DNA of 5,056 nucleotides. Origin: Piscirickettsiaceae bacterium. GTDB lineage: Bacteria > Pseudomonadota > Gammaproteobacteria > Nitrosococcales > Methylophagaceae. The DNA is taken from assembly GCA_030627065.1 (NCBI GenBank), contig DAOUSV010000127.1, positions 1-5,056 on the forward strand, given 5' to 3'. Each line of letters starts with the position of its first letter. The first letter of the stretch is position 1. Shown here in pieces: positions 1 through 5,056 of this stretch. The notes under the pieces are model-generated. The model was not told the DNA's origin and ran no database searches. It saw only the letters and a program-made list of their open reading frames with translations. Position numbers and translations under genes: made by a program.

Positions 1-522
1 ATGAGTAAAACCATTCTTAGTTTGGATTGAAATCGCACCACCCAATGTATTCAAACCAAATACAGGGTTAGAACCGGGCATTAAGTTCATGCTAGCAATA
101 GCTGATTGAGGAATTAACTCAAAGTTAACAGCATCACCAAATGGTTCGTTAATACGTACACCATCTTGATAAACAGATAAACCCTGAGCAACACCCACTA
201 GCGGTGACGCAGTAAAGCCACGAAACTGTAGATCAGGTTGGAAAGGATTATTTTGTGCTGAGTTAATACTCACGCTTCCCAATGTCTTATTCATAAAGTC
301 AGTGACATCAAGACTTTGGCTATTGGCAATATCTTCTGCAGTTGCTGTTTGCACATTGCTGGCAATTTGATCAGCGGGTAACCCAACACCATGTAACGGT
401 GTTGTGCCAATAACTTCAATATCACTTAATTCAATATTACTGTCATCTGCAATCGCGGCAGATGAAATCATGGCGGTTATCAGCATCAAATATAATGCTT
501 TTCGTGGGTGATGGTTTTGCAT
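1..522 (-). CDS. TonB-dependent outer-membrane receptor, N-terminal part (cut by window edge)
   Basis: The minus frame from ATG at 522-520 stays open to base 1, giving 174 residues with no stop, so only the front of a receptor of probably 600-800 residues is present. Residues 1-25 form a signal peptide: basic HHPRK, a hydrophobic stretch, and a cleavage site after AIA. ELSDIEVIGTTPL (31-43) fits a TonB box region. Residues from about 52 to 170 are the plug domain, with typical motifs FQPDLQFRGF (94-103), GLSVYQDGVRINEPFGD (114-130) and NTLGGAISIQTKNG (158-171). A good Shine-Dalgarno lies 6 nt upstream. Receptors of this kind sit in the outer membrane and import scarce ligands (metal chelates, vitamins, other substrates) using TonB energy. 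The ligand cannot be told from the plug. The gene is divergent from a sensor kinase operon, which may regulate it. I am confident of the family and not of the substrate. Confidence 0.93.
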   Translation of the reverse strand, partial: MQNHHPRKALYLMLITAMISSAAIADDSNIELSDIEVIGTTPLHGVGLPADQIASNVQTATAEDIANSQSLDVTDFMNKTLGSVSINSAQNNPFQPDLQFRGFTASPLVGVAQGLSVYQDGVRINEPFGDAVNFELIPQSAIASMNLMPGSNPVFGLNTLGGAISIQTKNGFTH

Positions 523-528
523 CTCTAT

Positions 529-534
529 TCCTCT
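529..534 (-). promoter_or_regulatory. Shine-Dalgarno site of the TonB receptor gene
   Basis: On the minus strand AGAGGA lies 6 nt before the ATG at 522. It is the best ribosome binding site in the window after that of the response regulator, and it supports this start for the receptor. Confidence 0.75.
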
Positions 535-557
535 AAAATCATCAAAATAATTGCTAG

Positions 558-563
558 ATTATC
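558..563 (-). promoter_or_regulatory. Candidate -10 element for the TonB receptor
   Basis: On the minus strand GATAAT matches 5 of 6 bases of the sigma-70 -10 consensus, about 36 bp before the receptor ATG. No good -35 hexamer stands at the right distance: the bases about 17 bp upstream (TATGTT) are poor. Transcription from here would start near 551. The palindrome at 586-602 would then be centred near -43 and would overlap the missing -35, a usual place for an activator. This is inference from spacing only. Confidence 0.3.
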
Positions 564-585
564 CAGTTATTTTAAGAAAAAACAT

Positions 586-602
586 ATAGGAAAAACTCCT
601 AT
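586..602. promoter_or_regulatory. Perfect inverted repeat, candidate response-regulator operator
   Basis: ATAGGA and TCCTAT form a perfect 6-bp inverted repeat around the 5-bp spacer AAAAC, 17 bp in total. It lies 63 bp from the receptor ATG and 82 bp from the kinase ATG, between the two divergent genes. It is not followed by a T-tract in either useful position, and it is too AT-rich and short to look like a terminator. A symmetric site of this size suits a dimer of a LuxR/NarL-type regulator such as the one encoded at 2025-2663. The assignment to that protein is inference. Confidence 0.45.
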
Positions 603-627
603 TACTTAAGTTAAATCTTAATTTAGA

Positions 628-651
628 GTGCATAATGTATTAATTATGCAC
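628..651. promoter_or_regulatory. Perfect 9-bp inverted repeat in the divergent control region
   Basis: GTGCATAAT (628-636) and ATTATGCAC (643-651) are exact reverse complements separated by GTATTA. Each arm contains CATAAT, one base off the -10 consensus, one on each strand, so the element could hold a -10 for either direction. It could also be an operator for a dimeric regulator. It lies 33 bp before the kinase ATG, so an RNA hairpin in the kinase leader is possible if transcription begins upstream. No good -35 is seen for either orientation. The symmetry is certain and the function is not known. Confidence 0.45.
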
Positions 652-684
652 CAACGATGATGTTTACGATTAGAGACAAAATAT

Positions 685-2022
685 ATGAATTTAAAATTAC
701 GCTTAAACCTTATAATCACTATTTTATTGCTACTTATTATGCTTATTGGTGGTAGTTTCACCATTAAAAATGCACGCACCAATATTCAAGCTGAAATAGC
801 ATCAACCGCTATACTTGCTGTACATATGTTAAATGCTGAAATAGCAAACCTCAAAACATCTGATCAACCGATGATTAAGTCTGGAGCTATCTTTAAGCTA
901 AAAACACTTAATAATATTCGCCATCTTAAAATAGACTTTTTTGATGTATCTGGAAATTTACTTGATAGTAACCGCGCTCATTCTAATCAAGATAAGACAC
1001 CCCCGCCCGACTGGTTTATTCATTCAATGGATACCGTTACCGATGAATTACCCGTTAATAGACAGCCAGTATATGTAGCAAGTCAATACCTCGGTGAACT
1101 AGTTATTACACCTGATATTTCTTATGAAATAATCGAAGAATGGGAAGATACTAAAGGCATATTAATCTTGTTGGGTATCTTCTTTTTGGTGGTTAATCTT
1201 CTTGTCTATTTTTCGGTCAGTATGGCTTTGCGGCCTATCAATAATATTCTTGTGGCATTGACAGATTTAGAAGCCGGTAACTTAGCTGCTCGATTACCAA
1301 AATTCACCCTGCCTGAACTCTCAAAAATCAGTGATAAATTCAATGTAATGGCTAACACCCTGCAATCAAGCATCGAAAGTAACCATAGCCTAACTCAACA
1401 GCTCATTCGCTTGCAGGAAGATGAACGTAAAAACCTCGCGCAAGAACTGCATGATGAAATTGGGCAACATCTCACCGCTATTCATTTAGATGCATCCGCT
1501 ATAAAATCGGCTAAAAATATTGCTTCAGCACAAGAAAGTGCCAATGCTATTGAGCAGGTTGTTAGACGAATGATGGAAATCGTTCACACTATGTTACAGC
1601 GACTTCGCCCTAACGGTCTTGATGAGCTTGGGTTGGATAGTGCATTAGGAGAGCTGACATCAACATGGCTTGAGCGCCAACCACAGATAAAGCTCGATTT
1701 GCATATTTCAGGCGACTTTCTCAATATTGATGAAGCCATCTTGATTTCCGTCTATCGTCTAGTGCAAGAATGTTTAACTAATATTGCACGTTATGCTAAT
1801 GCTAAACAGCTTACCATCTCCGTTATCAAAGAAAATAATATTATTACCATGTCTATTCATGATGATGGTATTGGCTTTGATACCACCATCAAACCAAAAG
1901 GTTTCGGTTTAGCCGGTATGAAAGAACGTGTTGAAGGCTTAGCTGGACGTTTTGAATTGCAAACCGCGATCAATGAGGGTGTTACCATCACAATTGAATT
2001 ACCCTGCACTAAGAAAGGATAA
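685..2022 (+). CDS. Membrane sensor histidine kinase, MoxY/MxaY-like (HisKA_3 family)
   Basis: This 445-residue inner-membrane kinase should sense a signal in the periplasm and phosphorylate the regulator encoded just downstream. Membrane segment 1 spans about residues 8-27. A periplasmic domain of about 125 residues follows; its RHLKIDFFDVSGNLLDSN (79-96) pattern resembles the LapD/MoxY-type sensor domain. Membrane segment 2 spans about 158-181, then a HAMP linker about 183-230. The HisKA_3 dimerisation box has ERKNLAQELHDEIGQHL, with H256 as the likely phospho-acceptor. The ATPase domain shows the N box QECLTNIARYA (N366), DDGIGF (393-398) and GFGLAGMKER (406-415). The N box has Y370 where His is usual in this family; the rest is intact, so activity is expected. 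The start has only a weak AGAG Shine-Dalgarno (672-675). MoxY/MxaY kinases regulate methanol dehydrogenase genes in methylotrophs, but a methylotrophy role here is inference. Confidence 0.93.
   Translation: MNLKLRLNLIITILLLLIMLIGGSFTIKNARTNIQAEIASTAILAVHMLNAEIANLKTSDQPMIKSGAIFKLKTLNNIRHLKIDFFDVSGNLLDSNRAHSNQDKTPPPDWFIHSMDTVTDELPVNRQPVYVASQYLGELVITPDISYEIIEEWEDTKGILILLGIFFLVVNLLVYFSVSMALRPINNILVALTDLEAGNLAARLPKFTLPELSKISDKFNVMANTLQSSIESNHSLTQQLIRLQEDERKNLAQELHDEIGQHLTAIHLDASAIKSAKNIASAQESANAIEQVVRRMMEIVHTMLQRLRPNGLDELGLDSALGELTSTWLERQPQIKLDLHISGDFLNIDEAILISVYRLVQECLTNIARYANAKQLTISVIKENNIITMSIHDDGIGFDTTIKPKGFGLAGMKERVEGLAGRFELQTAINEGVTITIELPCTKKG
2014..2019 (+). promoter_or_regulatory. Shine-Dalgarno of the response regulator inside the kinase 3' end
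   Basis: AAAGGA occupies the last two sense codons of the kinase gene, 5 nt before the regulator ATG at 2025. With only 2 bp between the kinase stop and this ATG, the two genes are very probably translationally coupled in one mRNA. Confidence 0.8.
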
Positions 2023-2024
2023 TA

Positions 2025-2663
2025 ATGAACACTACAATTTCCGTCATGTTAACCGACGACCATGAAGTAGTTCGCTCAGGTTTACGTCGCTTATTAGAAC
2101 AGCACGAGACTATTACTGTTGTTGCTGAAGCAGAAAGTGGCGAACAAGCTTATCAACAGTTTGGCGACTATCTTCCTGATGTATTAGTGATGGATATTTC
2201 CATGCCTGGCATGGGAGGTTTAGAAGCATTACGGCGTATTAAACTACGTTATCATGATGCCAAAATAATTATTTTCTCCATGCATGAAAACACCACGTTT
2301 GCCGTTCAAGCCTTAACGGCCGGCGCTATGGGTTATGTTGCTAAATCCGGTGATGCGCAAGACTTAGTGCAAGCAGTGATAAGTGTATCCCAAGGCACAA
2401 ACTATTTAAGTCCATCTATCGCTGAAAAAGTAACACTGGAAACATTAAACGATGATAATCCAGTTGATAAACTCACTGCTCGGGAGTTTGAAATATTTAG
2501 ATTACTCGCCGAAGGAAAAATCGTTGACGATATTTCTTCACTATTAAATATTAGCTATAAAACCGTGGCTAACTACCAAACTATTCTAAAACAGAAACTA
2601 GGCATTAATAGCCCAGTTGATTTAGTTCGACTTGCTATTAAATATGAGGTTATTGATAGTTAA
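2025..2663 (+). CDS. Two-component response regulator, REC + LuxR/NarL-type HTH
   Basis: This 212-residue cytoplasmic transcription factor is the evident partner of the upstream kinase. The receiver domain covers about residues 5-121: acidic pair D11/D12, phospho-acceptor D57 in VLVMDISMPGMGG, S85 in the switch position, and K107. A short linker leads to a LuxR-type helix-turn-helix at about 147-210, starting KLTAREFEIFRLLAEGK, with the recognition part NISYKTVANY (175-184). All receiver key residues are present, so phosphorylation should control DNA binding. Length and domain order match the NarL/UhpA/MoxX class; MxaB and MoxX of methylotrophs have this form. Likely targets are sites in the divergent region upstream of its operon, such as 586-602, but this is inference. 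Its stop codon overlaps the stop of the convergent cysG. Confidence 0.94.
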   Translation: MNTTISVMLTDDHEVVRSGLRRLLEQHETITVVAEAESGEQAYQQFGDYLPDVLVMDISMPGMGGLEALRRIKLRYHDAKIIIFSMHENTTFAVQALTAGAMGYVAKSGDAQDLVQAVISVSQGTNYLSPSIAEKVTLETLNDDNPVDKLTAREFEIFRLLAEGKIVDDISSLLNISYKTVANYQTILKQKLGINSPVDLVRLAIKYEVIDS

Positions 2664-4039
2664 AACCAGCTCAACGAATCCTGTAGTTTCACAACATTGC
2701 CAATAATAACTAGAGTCGGTGCTTGTACTTGCTCTCGCTCAACTAAATCAGCAAGATCATTAATCGTACTCACCCACACCTTTTGATGTTCTGTTGTACC
2801 TTGTTGGATTAATGCTGCAGGCATATCTGCCGCCATTCCATGTTGTTGTAGCTGTTGGCTCAATACCGCCAATCCTGCCAAGCCCATATATATAACTACC
2901 GTTTGATTTGGCTGCACTAACGCCTGCCAATTTAAATCCAATTGTCCTTCTTTTAACTGCCCTGTAACAAAGGTACAGCTTTGTGAATAATCACGATGAG
3001 TCAAGGGGATACCGGCATAACTGGCACAGCCTGATGCGGCGGTAATGCCTGGCACAACTTGAAATGGAATATTTTCAGCGGCTAAGGTAGCAATCTCTTC
3101 ACCACCACGGCCAAAAATAAATGGATCACCGCCTTTTAAACGTAATACCCGTTTTCCTTGTTGAGCATGACTTAATAAAAGCTGATTGATCTCTTCCTGT
3201 CGCACACTATGCCACGCACGTTGTTTACCGACATAGACATGTTCTGCTTCTTTACGGACTAAGGCTAATACTTGCTCACTGACCAACCGATCGTAAAAAA
3301 CAATATCGGCTTGCTGCATTAATCTTAGAGCTTTGAATGTTAACAATTCAGGATCACCCGGCCCTGCTCCCACCAAATAAACTTCACCTTGTTCTAGCTG
3401 TTTCGTATTGGTTTGTTCTAACAATGATTCTAGAAGTTGCTCTCCCTGCTCATCTCGACCTGCTAATACATGATCGGCAACTTTACCCTGTAAAACAGAT
3501 TCCCAAAAGCGACGACGTAAGCCTATTGTTGATAGTTTATCTTTAACAGCATCACGATAACGCCCAACTAAGTTAGCTAAATTACCATAAGTAGGCGGAA
3601 TTAATGTCTCTAGTCGTGCACGTAATTGTCGAGCCAAAATAGGAGACTTGCCACCGCTTGATACCGCAACAACAATGGGGGAGCGATCAAGAATAGACGG
3701 TAATATAAAATCACACAGTTCAGGGCAGTCTGCCACATTGACCAAAATATTTAAGGCATTGGCCTCCTTATAAACATCCTTATTGACCTGTTCATCATCT
3801 GTGGCTGCAATTACTAATCGAATATTACTTAAATGCTCTGGAGAAAAAGAGCTTTTAAGCCACTTGATTTCACCTTTATCGATAAGTGCTTGTGTCGTTG
3901 ATGAAACTTTAGGAGCAACGAGTATTACTGTTGCATGCGCTTTTAATAATAAGCCTGCTTTGCGAGCAGCAATATCACCTCCACCGACAACAAGACAGCT
4001 TCGATTTTTAAGTTCTACAAAGAGTGGTAAATAGTCCAT
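2660..4039 (-). CDS. cysG: Siroheme synthase, trifunctional (uroporphyrinogen-III methyltransferase / precorrin-2 dehydrogenase / sirohydrochlorin ferrochelatase)
   Basis: From ATG at 4039 the protein has 459 residues, close to the 457 of E. coli CysG, and it begins MDYLPLF like MDHLPIF in that protein. An in-frame TTG at 4051 would add four residues and is less likely; neither start has a clear Shine-Dalgarno. In this numbering the N-terminal half binds NAD (VVGGGDIAARK, about 17-27), keeps the catalytic Asp in NVADCP (D104) and has the SSGG loop (S128 region). It oxidises precorrin-2 and inserts iron. The C-terminal half, from about 219, is the SAM methyltransferase: YLVGAGPGDPELLT, FYDRLVS (Asp250), VGKQ (Lys272), RLKGGDPFIFGRGGEE, VVPGITAASG, IPLTHRDY and YMG (Met385). 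It turns uroporphyrinogen III into precorrin-2. Siroheme serves assimilatory sulfite and nitrite reductases. The gene follows the DUF1223 gene by 67 bp and may be co-transcribed with it; no terminator is seen between them. Confidence 0.97.
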   Translation of the reverse strand: MDYLPLFVELKNRSCLVVGGGDIAARKAGLLLKAHATVILVAPKVSSTTQALIDKGEIKWLKSSFSPEHLSNIRLVIAATDDEQVNKDVYKEANALNILVNVADCPELCDFILPSILDRSPIVVAVSSGGKSPILARQLRARLETLIPPTYGNLANLVGRYRDAVKDKLSTIGLRRRFWESVLQGKVADHVLAGRDEQGEQLLESLLEQTNTKQLEQGEVYLVGAGPGDPELLTFKALRLMQQADIVFYDRLVSEQVLALVRKEAEHVYVGKQRAWHSVRQEEINQLLLSHAQQGKRVLRLKGGDPFIFGRGGEEIATLAAENIPFQVVPGITAASGCASYAGIPLTHRDYSQSCTFVTGQLKEGQLDLNWQALVQPNQTVVIYMGLAGLAVLSQQLQQHGMAADMPAALIQQGTTEHQKVWVSTINDLADLVEREQVQAPTLVIIGNVVKLQDSLSWF

Positions 4040-4106
4040 CGATAATAACAACTAATAGTTCTAAAATTAAATCCATTTTACCCTGTCGCGGGAATTGCCC
4101 CTAGTG

Positions 4107-4889
4107 TTAATGATCTAAATGTTCAGATAATGGTAACTTCAAGCCTTGCAGGACAAAGCCATCATCTAAGTTTTGTACAATCGCAATAATACTCAATTTA
4201 TTCATATCCCACTCATTATTCAATATAATAGATGTTGAAATATCTGTTTCGCCACTACTATTTAATGTAAATGGGCCCAGCCATTGTCTAACTAAGTTTT
4301 GATGATTAAACGTGACACCCGTATTATCACCGCCACGTACTTTACTGACTAAATCATTCTCTGTTACAGCTAAATAAAGTGTCGCATATTGACGGTTTTC
4401 TTTACCTTCAACCTGGATATGACTATCCACTATTAATTCATTACCATTATCCGACACGATTAAATTAACCGTTACTTCGGGTGAAAATCCATTAACGGCG
4501 TGAATAACGTCTTTTACGTGTTTCTTCCAGTTATGGATAACTTCACCACTAACCACAAACTCAGGTGTATACACTGTTTGATATAAATTTAAGTGAGCTT
4601 GCTGGCGTTGACGCTTTGTAAATACTGGACTAGCAAAGCGATCTACCCAGCCTTTTATATCATTCAGATAATCAATATGGAAACCAAGAACAATCACATT
4701 TTCATCGGTAATGCCTTGCTTTGGTAAATCATGAACCCAACGATCAGCTGCCGGACACAGACCGCAACCTTCTGATGTAAATAATTCTAGAACAGCTACT
4801 TGTGTATCACCACTTTTCGCTTGCCATGTTTGAGAATTTGCCACCAAAGGCAATAATAAAATAATAAGTATACTGATGATTTTTTTCAT
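4107..4889 (-). CDS. DUF1223 family secreted protein, thioredoxin-like CxxC
   Basis: This is a 260-residue exported protein of unknown exact function. Residues 1-19 are a signal peptide (MKKII, a leucine/isoleucine core, then cleavage after ANS), and there is no lipobox. The mature part starts with VAVLELFTSEGCGLCPAAD (31-49), the DUF1223 hallmark, whose C42-G-L-C45 pair is placed as in thioredoxin folds. A TPEFVVSG segment (108-115) stands where thioredoxins have their cis-proline. The C-terminal half is mostly beta-like and contains RGGDNTGVTFNHQNLVR (185-201), which matches the family pattern of a Gly-Asn-rich loop before His-x-Asn-x-Val-Arg. Only the two CxxC cysteines are present, so a redox or metal-binding role in the periplasm is plausible but unproven. 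A weak GAG-type ribosome site lies about 8 nt upstream. cysG is the next gene downstream on the same strand; that adjacency alone does not show a shared pathway. Confidence 0.88.
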   Translation of the reverse strand: MKKIISILIILLLPLVANSQTWQAKSGDTQVAVLELFTSEGCGLCPAADRWVHDLPKQGITDENVIVLGFHIDYLNDIKGWVDRFASPVFTKRQRQQAHLNLYQTVYTPEFVVSGEVIHNWKKHVKDVIHAVNGFSPEVTVNLIVSDNGNELIVDSHIQVEGKENRQYATLYLAVTENDLVSKVRGGDNTGVTFNHQNLVRQWLGPFTLNSSGETDISTSIILNNEWDMNKLSIIAIVQNLDDGFVLQGLKLPLSEHLDH

Positions 4890-4902
4890 ATTATTACTCT
4901 TA

Positions 4903-4918
4903 GGTTTAATGGTTTAAT
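4903..4918. repeat. Tandem 8-bp duplication GGTTTAAT x2
   Basis: GGTTTAAT occurs twice back to back just upstream of the DUF1223 start (13 bp from its ATG). It is probably a chance or slippage duplication in the 5' untranslated region. No function is apparent. Confidence 0.4.
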
Positions 4919-4976
4919 GAAAAAGTGTAGAACCAATGTAACAAGCACGTATTTCCGGCAACAGATGTGTCAGGAA

Positions 4977-5016
4977 GATATTTTAAATGCTATTGGCATG
5001 CGTTGCATTCAATATC
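4977..5016. repeat. Imperfect 40-bp inverted repeat in the right intergenic region
   Basis: GATATT (4977-4982) pairs with AATATC (5011-5016), and inside it AATGC (4986-4990) pairs with GCATT (5005-5009). There are 3 unpaired bases on the left and 1 on the right, around a 14-nt loop. It lies 16 bp before the candidate CRISPR repeat, so it would fall in the leader if the array is real. Otherwise it is a weak stem-loop in the upstream region of the DUF1223 gene. It lacks the GC-rich stem plus T-tract of an intrinsic terminator. I could not find a convincing DUF1223 promoter in 4890-5032. Confidence 0.3.
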
Positions 5017-5032
5017 TATTTTCACTTCCCAC

Positions 5033-5056
5033 TGGCTCCCCGCATACGCGAGGATG
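5033..5056 (+). CRISPR. Candidate first repeat of a type I-E CRISPR array, cut by window edge
   Basis: The last 24 bases align without gaps to the type I-E repeat form, for example that of E. coli: a 5-base head, CCCCGC (5038-5043), a 4-base loop ATAC, GCGAGG (5048-5053), then AT. The stem pairs at 5 of 6 positions, with one C/A mismatch. In a 29-base repeat about five more bases (of the ACCG-ending tail) would lie past the edge. The orientation puts the leader to the left (roughly 4920-5032), and no second copy is visible to the left, so an array would extend rightward. Only one partial unit is visible, so a lone GC-rich hairpin cannot be excluded. Confidence 0.5.

Noticed and set aside
586..602. 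Palindrome considered as an intrinsic terminator
   Set aside because: It lies between two divergent gene starts, where no transcript ends, the stem is only 6 bp, and there is no following U-run.
3337..3546. Plus-strand open frame of 69 codons
   Set aside because: It lies fully inside the strongly conserved cysG on the other strand, has no ribosome site and resembles no family.
3783..4034. Plus-strand open frame of 83 codons
   Set aside because: It is the antisense shadow of the NAD-binding domain of cysG; its composition follows the reverse complement of conserved CysG motifs.
4078..4104. GC-rich stretch between the DUF1223 gene and cysG with GGG/CCC runs, considered as a terminator
   Set aside because: Only 3-4 bp stems can be formed and no T-tract follows on the minus strand, so an intrinsic terminator is not supported.
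4965..5056. Plus-strand open frame starting ATG and running off the right edge, ending in SPHTRG
   Set aside because: It has no Shine-Dalgarno or family match, and the SPHTRG end is the typical false translation of a type I-E CRISPR repeat.
4890..5056. Search for a tRNA, small RNA or mobile-element end
   Set aside because: No cloverleaf, no terminal repeats with target duplication and no terminator-bearing RNA could be recognised; only the weak stem-loop and the candidate CRISPR repeat stand out.

Overview
The window reads as an AT-rich (about 40% GC by eye) proteobacterial chromosome segment, most likely from a gammaproteobacterium. Three things point that way. There is a fused three-function siroheme synthase (CysG). 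There is an outer-membrane TonB-dependent receptor. There is a sensor kinase/response regulator pair of the MoxYX/MxaY type known from methylotrophs. A Methylophaga-like or other low-GC methylotrophic gammaproteobacterium would fit, but that is a guess from gene style, not a proven assignment.

Layout: bases 1-522 (minus) hold the first 174 codons of a TonB-dependent receptor that runs off the left edge. A 162-bp divergent intergenic region (523-684) follows, with two perfect inverted repeats that look like operators. Next comes a tight two-gene operon on the plus strand. It encodes a membrane histidine kinase (685-2022) and a LuxR/NarL-type response regulator (2025-2663), with 2 bp between them. 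This operon converges on cysG (minus, 4039-2660), and the two stop codons overlap inside the tetramer TTAA. Behind cysG, on the same strand, is a secreted DUF1223 protein with a thioredoxin-like CGLC motif (4889-4107). The last 167 bp carry no credible protein gene. They end in what looks like the first 24 bases of a type I-E CRISPR repeat cut by the window edge.

How the parts may work together: the kinase and regulator are clearly a phosphorelay pair. Because the receptor gene is divergent from them across a short region with a LuxR-style palindrome, the simplest hypothesis is that the pair controls receptor expression, perhaps for uptake of a metal or cofactor. CysG makes siroheme for sulfite/nitrite reductases, and the DUF1223 protein probably acts in the periplasm. 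Nothing in the sequence links these two to the signalling system beyond adjacency. The possible CRISPR array at the right edge would be an independent defence locus.
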